From Neoarius graeffei (lineage: Eukaryota > Chordata > Actinopteri > Siluriformes > Ariidae), in NCBI RefSeq assembly GCF_027579695.1, contig NC_083570.1:91895999-91959998 (forward strand): 64,000 bases of DNA, given 5' to 3'. The notes beneath the pieces are model-generated. The model was not told the DNA's origin. It did no database searches and saw nothing but the letters and a program-made list of their open reading frames with translations. A program made the translations under genes and the position numbers. Every line of letters begins with the position of its first letter. Within the stretch, counting starts at the first letter, position 1. Below are positions 49,613 through 59,615 of this stretch, piece after piece.

Positions 49613-50025
49613 TGTCACGGTGCAGGCACTTACAGACATATGCGCAGAAGAGGAGTGTAGAGCAAACAGTGAACAAGCCAAAACATGAGATGTGAATCAG
49701 GGTCAAAGAACTAGCAATGGTTGGGCGAACAGCAAACAGGACAAACGAGGACAGGCAAGAGAGTAAACGAGAGAGGAGAAGCTAAAGTTGAGAAAACGTG
49801 CGTCAGTCAGAAATAAACAAGGCTCGGTATGTACTGGGAAAGGCAGAACAATACTTCGCAGTGAAGTGGTGTGAGAGTGGGGTTTAAATAGGCAGAGGGA
49901 ATAATAGGGTGATGAGTGACAGCTGTGATTAATAGTCGGGAGACAGAGGGCGCTGTGAGTTCTGGGAAGTGTAGTTCATAGAGTGCATGTTTGTAGTTTG
50001 ATTGAAATCAGCAGGTTTACTGAGA
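49613..50025 (-). repeat. Gypsy 5' LTR
   Basis: Ends CCGTGACA next to the gag leader. The outer end reads TCTCAGTAAACC instead of TGTCAG, one base changed. Confidence 0.93.
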
Positions 50026-50367
50026 GCTACAATTAAGTACTGCTGTCATTAGAGGCATTATTCAATATAGGGACTACAATAATACTACACTGGAATGGAT
50101 TGGGGCAGCATTAAATATTATCAGTTTATTAAGGGTTTATTGCAAAGTATACAGTGCAATGTACACTGTACAATTGTTATTGTGTTAATCATTTTAAAAA
50201 CTGATCACTAACATTATGGAGCTAACCGATCTAGCTGATCCCAACTCACAGTGCCCGACAACATCAGCTGAAAATATGCTTCGGAAAAAAGCCTCTACTG
50301 GCCCTACTGTACCTATACCCATACTGAAGACACTTTTTTGAGGACCTCTGAAGTCTGGATACAGAAC

Positions 50368-50573
50368 TATCCATCCATCCATTCATCCATTATCTGTAGC
50401 CGCTTATCCTGTTCTATAGGGTCGCAGGCAAGCTGGAGCCTATCCCAGCTGACTAAGGGCGAGAGGTGGGGTACACCCTGGACAAGTCACCAAGCTGACA
50501 CAAAGACACAAACAACCATTCACACTCACATTCACACTTACGGTCAATTTAGACCCACTAATTAGCCTAACCT
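50368..50573 (-). mobile_element. 5'-truncated SINE fragment
   Basis: 3' half of a Mermaid/DANA-like SINE with a (CCAT)n tail, inserted in copy B. Confidence 0.88.
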
Positions 50574-50968
50574 GCATGAATCTGTAGTTCTGTACAATAT
50601 ACTGTATACAAATACAGAGCTGCCCAAGAACACGTCTAATTTTTCTAAAACTTAATATACACATACACGAAATAAAAGAAAATAAAATTATATAAATCAT
50701 ACATTAAACAAGAAGCCATCACAGTGAGCTTTATTACAGAAATGCAAAGGACTAAAATTTTATATGAACTATATAATAACAATAGAGTTTACAATTTGTA
50801 CACACAGCAACAAATGTAAATAAACTAAATAAATATAAATGAACAACTGATGATATAGTACTAACTAGAATATACATAAAATGGACAAAAAGAAAATAAA
50901 TAAATTACTTTTGTAATCTTCGATTTGATTGAGCCACCATTAAAATTTAAGATATAATGCAGAAACTT

Positions 50969-50979
<11 letters not shown>

Positions 50980-51041
<62 letters not shown>
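50980..51041. repeat. (AT)n microsatellite
   Basis: About 30 units; it replaces the 3' half of the Tc1 that follows. Confidence 0.97.
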
Positions 51042-51047
<6 letters not shown>

Positions 51048-51977
51048 CACCATGTTTCACAGATGGGATAAGGTTCTTATGCTGGAATGCAGTGTTTTGC
51101 TTTCTCCAAACATAACGCTTCTCATTTAAACCAAAAAGTTCTATTTTGGTCTCATCCATCCACAAAACATTTTTCCAATAGCCTTCTGGCTTGTCCACGT
51201 GATCATTAGCAAACTGCAGATGAGTAGCAATGTTCTTTTTGGAGAGCAGTGACTTTCTCCTTGCAACCCTGCCATGCACACCATTGTTGTTCAGTGTTCT
51301 CCTGATGGTGGGCTCATGAACATTAACATTAGCCAATGTGAGAGAAGCCTTCAGTTGCTTAGAAGTTACCCTGGGGTCCTTTGTGACCTCACCGACTATT
51401 ACACGCCTTGCTCTTGGGGTGATCTTTGTTGGTCGACCACTCCTGGGGAGGGTAACAATGGTCTTGAATTTCCTCCATTTGTACACAATCTGTCTGACTG
51501 TGGATGGGTGGAGTCCAAACTCTTTAGAGATGGTTTTGTTACCTTTTCCAGCCTGATGAGCATCAACAACACTTTTTCTGAGGTCCTCAGAAATCTCCTT
51601 TGTTCGTGTCATGATACACTTCCACAAACATGTGTTGTGAAGATCAGACTTTGATAGATCCCTGTTCTTTAAATAAAACAGGGTGCCCACTCACACCTGA
51701 TTGTCATCCCATTGATTGAAAACACCTGACTCTAATTTCACCTTCAAATTAACTGCTAATCCTAGAGGTTCACATACTTTTGCCAATCACAGATATGTAA
51801 TATTGGATCATTTTCCTCAATAAATAAATGACCAAGTATAATATTTTTGTCTCATTTGTTTAACTGGGTTCTCTTTATCTACTTTTAGGACTTGTGTGAA
51901 AATCTGATGATGTTTTAAGTCATATTTATGCAGAAATATAGAAAATTCTAAAGGGTTCACAAACTTTCAAGCACACA
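51042..51977 (-). mobile_element. Tc1-like transposon, truncated by an AT array
   Basis: The right end matches the terminal repeat at 28629 in inverse. The transposase open frame begins MTRTKEISEDLRKSVVDAHQ (ATG at 51613) with helix-turn-helix segments (TVRQIVYKWRKFKTIV and GRPTKITPRARR). It reaches the first catalytic Asp (LWMDETKIELFG) and ends where the AT array starts, losing the second Asp and the Glu. Confidence 0.92.
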
Positions 51978-51981
51978 TTAC

Positions 51982-52142
51982 AGCCATTTAGCAGATGCAC
52001 TTATCCAGAGCAACATACAGCGCGCCCAGGGAGCAGTTGGTGGTTCTGTGCCTTACTCAAGGGCATTTCAGCCGGTCAAGGGAATCAAACCAGCAACCTT
52101 TTGGTCTCAAAACTGTTTCTCTCACCACTAGGCCATGGCTTC
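51982..52142 (-). mobile_element. tRNA-like SINE fragment, third type
   Basis: Minus-strand head CATGGCCTAGTGGTGAGAGA with a box-B-like GGTTTGATTCCC and a body ending in AGCAGATGCACTTATCCAGA in inverse. Different from the other SINEs here. Confidence 0.65.
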
Positions 52143-52178
52143 CATTAGCCAAGCAAACAAATAAATAAATAGATAGAT

Positions 52179-52543
52179 CTCATCTCATTATCTCTAGCCG
52201 CTTTATCCTGTTCTACAGGGTCGCAGGCAAGCTGGAGCCTATCCCAGCTGACTACGGGCGAAAGGCGGGGTACACCCTGGACAAGTCGCCAGGTCATCAC
52301 AGGGCTGACACATAGACACAGACAACCATTCACACTCACTTTCACACCTACGGTCAATTTAGAGTCACCAGTTAACCTAACCTGCATGTCTTTGGACTGT
52401 GGGGGAAACCGGAGCACCCGGAGGAAACCCACGCGGACAACATGCAAACTCCGCACAGAAAGGCCCTCGCCGGCCACGGGGCTCGAACCCGGACCTTTTT
52501 GCTGTGAGGCAACAGCGCTAACCACTACACCACCGTGCTGCCT
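52179..52543 (-). mobile_element. Mermaid/DANA-like SINE
   Basis: Minus-strand copy, 12-bp duplication AAATAGATAGAT at 52167-52178 and 52544-52555. A short deletion removes part of the CCGTGTCCGCG block. Confidence 0.95.
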
Positions 52544-52886
52544 AAATAGATAGATAAATAGATTAAATAAATAAATAGTCAATCATAAAATTGTAGACCT
52601 CCTGTCAGAGAGGTGATTTTGTGCCTAATTTGAAGGAAATAAATGGATTTTAAGGATCACTCTTTCACGTTTGAATGCAGATTGATAGTGTTTGACCTGT
52701 ACAGCACTTTCTGTTTCTGAATCAAAACATTCAGGAATCGATTCACGACTCATTGTGACCAGCAGCGCGTCACTCCTACCTCCTGAATACACTGACAGTA
52801 TAGTATGGTGCTCGAGATGTTAGTGCAGAAGTGCGCTAGTGTGTGTGCGTGTGTGCGCTCACTGCTCCTCCTCACCTTCTGAATCT

Positions 52887-52896
52887 GGGACTTTCC
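52887..52896 (+). promoter_or_regulatory. NF-kB consensus site
   Basis: GGGACTTTCC, an exact kB match, 175 bp before the cd74 start codon. NF-kB sites are known in mammalian CD74 promoters. Confidence 0.55.
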
Positions 52897-53003
52897 ATTA
52901 GCTGAGAATAAATAAAAAAAGAGAAAAAAGGAGGAGGGGGGCAGAAATCGCAGTGCCGCCCCACTGGTTAAAGTCTGTTTCTAGGGCTGCAGTGTGTTCA
53001 TTT

Positions 53004-53016
53004 AGTTTCAGTCTTC
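53004..53016 (+). promoter_or_regulatory. ISRE-like site
   Basis: AGTTTCAGTCTTC, one base from the interferon response consensus, 55 bp before the start codon. Interferon control would suit the gene, but a single near-match is weak. Confidence 0.3.
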
Positions 53017-53070
53017 AGCAGAGAGAAATAAACCCAGCACAGAGAGAGACACAGACACACACCTGAGAGG

Positions 53071-53138
53071 ATGGAGGAGCCAAATGATGCCCTGCTCGAG
53101 AGAGCCTCCAGCTCCGAGACTGTGGTCCAGCGCGATCG
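53071..53138 (+). CDS. cd74: cd74 exon 1 (start codon, cytosolic tail)
   Basis: Starts at ATG in a good context (A at -3, G at +4) and encodes [20 protein letters not shown] to the first two bases of the codon for Arg23. Donor GTGAGA follows. Phase 2. Confidence 0.88.
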
Positions 53139-53660
53139 GTGAGACTTCACACACACACTAGTTATTATAATAATTGCTATAATAATAACTATTATGTTAG
53201 TATTATTTAAAGATAATCAAAATTAAGTGTGCTATTAAGTCTGTATTGTCAAGACTCTAGATTGCAATTGAGTCATGCATTTTATTGATATATCAATCAG
53301 CCTGTAGGTTCCAGAATAAAATTTATAATAAAATATAATTTACTGACTTATTTACTTTATTTCATTTTCAGCAGCACAGTGCAGTTTACTAACAGAGCTC
53401 TGTTTACTCAGCCACACTTTTGGTCCAAAAAGGCACACAAAAAATATATATAAACTTTCATAAATAAATTATTTGTAGTATATTAGGTTGAATGTCTGTG
53501 TGCAAGTTTGCTGCTTCACTGGAATCAAAAGGAATCCAGTTCTACCCAGTGACTTGTGACGTCAGACGTCGGGGATATTTGTGATTGGTCAGATTCAGAC
53601 GAGTCGCTATAATGCTTATTTGTTTCTGTCTTTTATTTGAAGCTATTCCACTTATCTAAC

Positions 53661-53721
<61 letters not shown>

Positions 53722-53755
53722 GATTATACTAATTAATTATTAGTATAATTCCTTA

Positions 53756-53806
<51 letters not shown>

Positions 53807-54896
53807 GTATATAATTATAATTACATGGAATTCCCCCAAGTGAATTAATTTGCCTGTGGAGTCTTGCTGCAATCTGAAGAAAATAATCTATATCGCAAGA
53901 GGTTTGAATCAAATCTTCTTGGTGTGAGTTTAATCACATTTGTGTCATATTCCAGTTTTTGGTCATGCAACTATTGAATTAAAATGTGTCATAATTACAT
54001 AACATTTCATCAACTGCATATTTTATATTAATTTCCGTATTGGTTAGTGTTTATGATAAATTCATAATATTAAATTAATATATTCAAACAGAACTGCCAG
54101 TTTGTTTTTACTGATTTATTTTACTAATGATCATTGCAGACTTTGTTTTACTTTTTTTTATACATGTGTGTAAGAGACAGACCAAGTACTATAACTCATG
54201 AAATAAAAATGATGAATAATCAATGATAAAATAGAAAAATATATATATTTGTCAAATGTCAAAGTTGGCTCTCATTTGTCTTTTTCTTCTCTGACAGGAA
54301 AGACAATGGTAAAGCACTGAAGGTGGCCGGTCTGACCGTGCTGGCATGTCTCCTGCTGGCTGGTCAGGCCTTCACGGCCTACTATGTCGTGGGACAGAAG
54401 GATCATCTCCAAGCTCTGCAGCAGGGTCAGGACACCCTGAAGAAGGAGCTCACTCGCATGCTAACAGGTATGATGGACAGAAAGCGACAAAAGACTGAGA
54501 GAATGAGGAAGTGAAAGAGCAGGATCAAACTACGCAGGTTGAAATGCAAATAAGTATTAAAACAAAGATGAAAACAAGATTTGAAGTAACAGGTAGACAA
54601 GATATCTTGTAGTGAGGTAGAGGGGAACATGAATAAATAACAAAAAGGAAAGTTGGGAAGATGTTTTATTTGACTCTAATTATTCAAGTGCACTTAATCA
54701 TGATTTACTGTTTCTCAATGTTTCCATAGTTGCTCCTAAAATGATGGCAACCTCCAAGACCAACATGCCAATGATGATGGCCCTTAATGAGAATGGCCCA
54801 AAGCAGCGTATACCACTCACGGTGAGATCTGAGTGACAGAATGAGAAACACAGCACTTGGGATCTTCCCTGGACTATTAGTCCAGAATTTTAAAAT

Positions 54897-54960
<64 letters not shown>

Positions 54961-57900
54961 TTACACTGTCTTTTTTGATTGTAATTAAGAAACTGTGTTC
55001 CCCTTTTTTCAGAGACTGCAGTCATCCAGCTTCTCAACCCAGAAGGAGGGAAGTGGCCTTGTGGATGGTACAGTACAAAACACTTACTGTTATAAAAAGA
55101 ACAATGATGCATCAGATGATAACACAAACAAAATTAAAATCCCCCTTACATTAGATCATCCCATGTGCTTAAAATGTCTTTCACACTCATTTGATTGAAT
55201 TTCCACAGCAGTATGTTACTGATTATCTAAATATGACCAGAGGACATATATGGGGGGGGGTAAAAGAAAGAAGGAGAGTGAAGGCCTCTGCATACTCTTG
55301 CGACAAGGCTTTCGCAGACAGTTGTAATTTATCGTTGTGCGGGGAGTATAGGCGTGTATAGGCGTACGCGATGTTATTCACCGCCACAACGCCAGGGAGC
55401 GCGAAGTCGCGAAATCGCTAGGAGTAGTTCGTGGGTGTGGTTAGTGGAGTGTTTATCCTCCGGTTACTGAGCAACAGGTCATTCAACACCAACAACAATG
55501 GCGACTGGACGAGTCTGCACTTTGATCGAGTTATAATGACTAGAACTGGAGTCGTATAGATGTACTATACGTACTTCCTCAATCAACCGCTCTTCGTGCT
55601 GCTCCATCTTCGTTCGTGTTTTTAAAAATGCCGGTCGTGAAAACAAACCAAACCAGGGAAGTAGGGAAGCGGAAGTGCGTGTACAGCAGATGTAGAGTGG
55701 ACCAATCAGAGCCCTCTTGTCTGCGATGCTGTCTGCGAGGCTGTCTGCGGTGGTCACAATTTTTGGGAGGTGCGCGCAGAGCGTCTGCGAAGGGGGGGGG
55801 GCTTCGCAGACGCCATCTGCGAGGACTGGGTTGTCAGCATAAATTGGCCCTGAGTCAAGAGTGATGTCACTAGAGGAAGATAATGAAGCAGAAGTGAAAC
55901 GCTGTATCAAAAAAAGTCAAAGTCCTTCCCTTGCCAGAACCTGGTCTTCCCAGGCAGTCTCCCAGCCCCAGTACTAACTAGGCCCTTAGACACATTGGGT
56001 GGCGCCAATCTCCGCTTCTGTAGCTCTTGGCCTCTCGCCTATACAGCTAAGGTTACAGTGGGGGCTAGTTCTCTGGTAACCATGATAGTTTGACTCCCCA
56101 CTCACATCTGTATTGTAGCATGCCTTGCCAGATGGCAGCAAGTACCATTTTTATGATGGTCTTTGGTATTACCCGACCACAAGTAGAACTTGTGATCTCC
56201 CAATCGAGAGGCGGACACACTAACCACTAAGCCAGCTCGGAAACACTGTAGACTACAAGCTTATTAATTAAACAGTTATATCATAAGAAAACTATTTGAC
56301 TAATATTAAGAGGGTGTTTTTTCATAAAACAAAAAAGATGTAAACTTGTATGAGCAGTAAATTATGAACACATTAACTAAGCAAATTTTTGTTTTCAGAA
56401 GGCCCCAGAACGTTTCCTCGGAAGGCGATGGTGCCCATGAACAGCATGCCTCTGCTCACTGAGATCAGTGTGGACAAGCTTGAGGAGGAGGCCAAGACCA
56501 CTGAACTTCCTGGTAGGAAACAGTTTCTTCTCACACACACTCTCTATAGGGTCCAGAAATCTGAGTTCACTATCAGGATCTATTTTTATTTAGCAAATTC
56601 AACAATTTAGAAATTATCAGCTTTTACTACTATGAGGCAAAAAAAGTTGTTGTTTATTTTTCGGACATTGTTGAACATTTATATTGTTTCCAGCTTCGGA
56701 AAGAAAAACATGTTTCAGTTTCAGATTTGGTATTCTTATAAAATTCTTGTAGAACTTCTTAAATTGCCAACAGTTCTTGGTTATGACATCAGACTTTTGG
56801 ATCATAATGTACAAGTAGCAGAACCTTAGATTCATTTTATAATAAAAATGCTATCTAATAATAAAAGTTAGATATTTCTTAGCAGCATGAAGTAATAGCA
56901 TATTGAAATAAATATCTTATACAAAAACACAAACCCAGGTCTCTCTGTTTATATTTGCTTTCCTCCTTTCCTCTGTAGCTGCCGTGCTTGAGACTAAGTG
57001 TAAGCTCGACGCTAAGGACATCAAACCAGGCTTCTATCAGCCACAGTGCGATGAGGAGGGCAACTTCAAACCCAAGCAGTGCTGGCACAGCACTGGCTAT
57101 TGCTGGTGTGTGGATAAGAACGGCAAGCAGATCGAGGGAACTCTGACACGCGGTCCTCTGGATTGCGGCAATGGTGGGTTTCCAAATCTCAGCAGCTCAT
57201 AACTGTAATTAGCTTCAGTTAAGTCATGGCAAGTCACTATTAGGTGATAGCACGAATGGAAGTATAATATGATAATGAGAGACCAACACACTATCTATGA
57301 AAGACTTTCAGTTATGTAGGTCATAATGATGCCTCACACGAGAGGCATCATTAGCTCTAATAACTGATGTGAAACAGATTCACAATGTCATAGTTGTATA
57401 TTAGGACTGGCAGCCACCTTTCCACTATTACCCCACTATTAACCTTAAATGGAACCCACTATTCCAGCTTTCTCCAACCATTCAATAAAATTGTAAGCCA
57501 CCTTCCACTATTCTCTCACCATTCACTACAACTAGAACTGACCTTCCACCATTCTCCCACCATTCACTACAAATAGAGCCCACCTTCCACCATTCTCCCA
57601 CCATTCACTACAAACAGAGCCCACCTTCCACCATTCTCCCATCATTCATGATAACCAGAGCCCACCTTTCAACATTTTCCCATCATTCAAGACAACCAAA
57701 GCCCACCTTCCACCATTCTCCCACCATTCACTATAACCAGAACCTACCTTCCACCATTCTCCCATCATTCACTATAACTATAGAGCCCACTTTCCACCAT
57801 TCTCCCACCATTCACTACAACCAGAGCCCACCTTCCACCATTCTCCCATCATTCACTACTAGAGCCCACCTTCCACCATTCTCCCATCATCCACTACAAC

Positions 57901-59266
57901 TACAGCGCACCTTCCACCATTATCCCATCATTCACGCTGACCAGAGCGCTCCTTCCACCATTATCCCATCATTCATGACAACCAGAGCCCACCTTCCAAC
58001 ATTTGCCCATCATTCAAGACAACCAAAGCTCACTTTCCACCATTCTCCCATCATTCACTATAACTATAGAGCCCACCTTCCACCATTCTCCCATCATTCA
58101 CTACAACTAGAGCCCACCTTCCACCATTCTCCCATCATCCACTACAACTACAGTGCACTTTCCACCATTATCCCATCATTCACGCTGACCAGAGCACACC
58201 TTCCACCATTATCCCATAATTCATGATGACCAGACCCCACCTTCCACCATTCTCCCACCATTCGCTACACCTAGAGCCTACCTTCCAACATTCTCCCATC
58301 ATTCACAATGACCAGAGCCCACCTTCCACCATTCTCCAATCATTCACTACAACTAGAGCCCACTTTCCAACATTCTCCCACCATTCACGATGACCAGAGC
58401 CCACCTTCCACCTTTCTCCCATCATTTACTACAATTGGAACACACATTTCCATCATTTTCCTTCCAAACCCCAAAGTAAACCATCAAGTTTAAGAAGAAG
58501 AAACCTTTATTTGTCACATGCACACTTCAAGCACAGTGAAATTCATCCTCTGCACTTAACCCATCTGAAGCAGTGAACACACGTGCACGCACACACCCAG
58601 AGCAGTGGGCAGCCACACTAGAGCACCCGGGGAGCAGTCAGGGGTTAGGTGCCTTGCTCAAGGGCACTTCAGCCCAAGGCCACCCCACGTTAACCTAACT
58701 GCATGTCTTTGGACTGTGGGGGAAACCGGAGCACCCGGAGGAAACCCACGCAGACACAGGGAGAACATGCAAACTCCACACAGAAAGGCCATCGCTGGCC
58801 GCTGGGTTTGAACCCAGAACCTTCTTGCTGTGAGGCGACCATGCTAACCACTAACCACTGGTTAGCAGGTGTAGTGGTTAACACAAGTTGTTTCCCCAGA
58901 AAACAGGTTTAGCATCTAATTACCAAAAGCAGCACTATTAAAAATGTTTTTGAATAAGATTAACCAGATATAACAAGCCACAATGTAGTATAAAAGTTCA
59001 GGGTATACATTACATCCTAATGACTTATCACCATTGCAATGAAACTACATGAGATCTTAGGTGGATCTTATATCTATAAGGACAAGTAATTTAACATTGT
59101 CAGTTCTTTGTTACAGCAAAATCCCAAGTTTATATAAATTCTTTAATAAATTTTCAGTTTCTATAAATTCAGTCAAATGAATATATTTGGTTGATTACTA
59201 ATATGCTCTATTTCTCCTCCTCTCCTGATCCATGCATCTGATGGTGGAACCACCACAGTCAACTAA
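53071..59266 (+). CDS. cd74: MHC class II invariant chain (CD74), thyroglobulin-domain form
   Basis: Seven coding exons (53071-53138, 54298-54467, 54730-54821, 55013-55067, 56399-56512, 56979-57173, 59259-59266), all joined at GT/AG in consistent phase, give 233 residues. Residues 1-29 are a cytosolic tail with a dileucine (DALLE, 6-10), as used for endosomal sorting. 30-55 form the single membrane segment of a type II protein. 80-98 hold a methionine-rich CLIP-like stretch ([17 protein letters not shown]). 173-231 form a thyroglobulin type-1 domain with all six cysteines (174, 190, 201, 208, 210, 229) and CWCV. The family escorts MHC class II to endosomes and blocks its groove; the Tg domain of related long forms inhibits cathepsins. 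The usual trimerisation domain with conserved Trp is not found between 99 and 170. The last exon is the least certain. Paralogue (a or b type) is not decided. Confidence 0.9.
53666..53804. repeat. (AT)n and (AC)n arrays in cd74 intron 1
   Basis: (AT)n at about 53666-53718 and (AC)n at about 53761-53803, close together. Confidence 0.95.
54298..54467 (+). CDS. cd74: cd74 exon 2 (membrane segment)
   Basis: Acceptor CTCTGACAG and donor GTATGA. Encodes the membrane anchor ([20 protein letters not shown]) and the stalk start [19 protein letters not shown]. This is the most conserved part of the family. Confidence 0.95.
54730..54821 (+). CDS. cd74: cd74 exon 3 (CLIP-like segment)
   Basis: Acceptor TTTCCATAG and donor GTGAGA. 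Residues 80-110, with MPMMMAL in the place of the class II groove-binding peptide. Confidence 0.9.
54904..54957. repeat. (AT)n array in cd74 intron 3
   Basis: About 27 units. Confidence 0.96.
55013..55067 (+). CDS. cd74: cd74 exon 4 (short)
   Basis: Acceptor CCTTTTTTCAG and donor GTACAG. Encodes [18 protein letters not shown]. Ser- and Gly-rich, no domain recognised. Confidence 0.8.
55282..55850. mobile_element. Harbinger-like MITE in cd74 intron 4
   Basis: Begins AGGCCTCTGCATACTC and ends AGCATAAATTGGCCC, flanked by TGA (55279-55281 and 55851-55853). Interior has many CTGCGA and CGCAGAC motifs in both orientations. No transposase. Confidence 0.72.
55906..56245 (-). mobile_element. tRNA-headed SINE with a 5S rRNA-like 3' part
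   Basis: On the minus strand it starts with an exact box A (TGGCTTAGTGG, 56224-56234) and a weak box B (AGTTCTACTTG). A body follows. Then 55930-55985 closely resembles the 3' half of 5S rRNA (GTTAGTACTGGGGCTGGGAG and CTGCCTGGGAAGACCAGG). The end is T-rich. It lies in cd74 intron 4. Confidence 0.75.
56399..56512 (+). CDS. cd74: cd74 exon 5 (luminal linker)
   Basis: Acceptor TTTTCAG and donor GTAGGA. Residues 129-166 include [14 protein letters not shown], a second Met/Pro/Leu stretch that looks a little like CLIP, then an acidic [11 protein letters not shown]. No Trp-rich trimer region. Confidence 0.85.
56979..57173 (+). CDS. cd74: cd74 exon 6 (thyroglobulin type-1 domain)
   Basis: Acceptor CCTCTGTAG and donor GTGGGT. 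One exon carries the whole domain: [29 protein letters not shown] and the last Cys in PLDCGN. Such domains bind papain-like cysteine proteases. Confidence 0.95.
57415..58465. repeat. 41-bp minisatellite in cd74 intron 6
   Basis: About 25 head-to-tail units of 41 bp (some 43), each with TTCCACCATTCTCCCA and TCATTCACTACAAC, diverged by a few bases. An open frame through it is a by-product of the repeat. Confidence 0.96.
58489..58857 (-). mobile_element. SINE with second tail type
   Basis: Minus-strand copy; its tail (AGAAGAAGAAACCTTTATTT in plus orientation) and body match the copy at 44313. The head end carries a duplicated CTAACCACTAACCACTGG. It lies in cd74 intron 6. Confidence 0.9.
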
Positions 59267-59273
59267 AAGGTTG
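59259..59273 (+). CDS. cd74: cd74 putative exon 7 (stop codon)
   Basis: After acceptor ACCACCACAG the frame reads Val-Asn and TAA (59264-59266); a donor GTGAGA follows at 59274. A 15-base exon is unusual. If it is skipped, exon 6 joined to 59426 would stop after one Gly, so the protein end is nearly the same. Confidence 0.4.
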
Positions 59274-59425
59274 GTGAGATTCTTTTACCATGTGACATCA
59301 AAATACATCACACATTGTACATAATGTTACTAATGTTTAATTTCATTGTTAAACCCTACATGGTGTAGGCACGTATTTTGTTGTTAGTGCTTCTAACCCA
59401 CTTTCTTTTCTCCTTCTTATTCCAG

Positions 59426-59615
59426 GCTGAAGCAAGCAGAATGGAGCAATGGGGGTTGAAATCCTACATCCTAAATCAAACAGAGACTCTCATTAAAAAT
59501 CAGATACTATTAGCTCTCCTGTCTAGTATCCATCTCTTATCTGACTCTTTATTTCACAGTAGATTTGAGAAAAGTACTGCTTGACGATTACAAATAAATT
59601 GATTTAGCATCTCAT
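59426..59615 (+). other. cd74 putative 3' UTR exon
   Basis: Acceptor CTTATTCCAG at 59425, then sequence without a continuing frame. AATAAA at 59593-59598. A second AATAAA at 59845-59850 could extend the UTR. Confidence 0.5.
59593..59598 (+). terminator. Polyadenylation signal AATAAA for cd74
   Basis: First canonical signal after the stop codon; cleavage would lie 10-25 bases later. Confidence 0.5.

Larger units (their letters stand above)
45590..50025 (-). mobile_element. Gypsy (chromovirus-type) LTR retrotransposon, decayed
   Basis: Two 413-bp LTRs (45590-46002 and 49613-50025) bound gag, protease, part of reverse transcriptase, RNase H and integrase on the minus strand, in the Gypsy order. 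A G-run (C-run 46006-46024 on the plus strand) lies next to the 3' LTR where a polypurine tract belongs. Target duplication is only approximate (ACCAC and GCTAC). Most of the reverse transcriptase is deleted and several frames are broken. Confidence 0.93.
45395..50970 (-). repeat. Dispersed unit, copy B of an inverted pair
   Basis: Reverse complement of 36357-38345. Host segments are 45395-45589, 50026-50367 and 50574-50970. A Gypsy element (45590-50025) and a SINE fragment (50368-50573) interrupt it. An (AT)n array lies at 45452-45500. Confidence 0.85.
52556..53070 (+). promoter_or_regulatory. cd74 upstream region and 5' UTR
   Basis: Non-repetitive sequence just before the cd74 start codon. 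It holds an exact NF-kB type site (52887-52896), an ISRE-like site (53004-53016) and an AATAAATAAAAAAAG stretch (52908-52922) that could serve as a weak TATA element. CCAGCAGCGCGTCAC near 52759 resembles an MHC class II X box, but no well-placed Y box was found. The transcription start is not visible. Confidence 0.5.

Noticed and set aside
50947..51690. A 247-codon protein ending in an Ile-Tyr repeat
   Set aside because: The end is a translation of the AT array that truncates the Tc1 transposase.
55930..55985. A 5S rRNA gene
   Set aside because: Only the 3' half is similar, and it is embedded in a SINE-like unit.
57648..58226. A 192-codon open frame with a repeated pattern (HHSLQL.PTFHHSP)
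   Set aside because: It is the translation of the 41-bp intronic minisatellite; unit length and base drift show no coding constraint.
57415..58465. A CRISPR-like array of short repeats
   Set aside because: Units are contiguous, with no unique spacers, in a vertebrate intron; it is a minisatellite.
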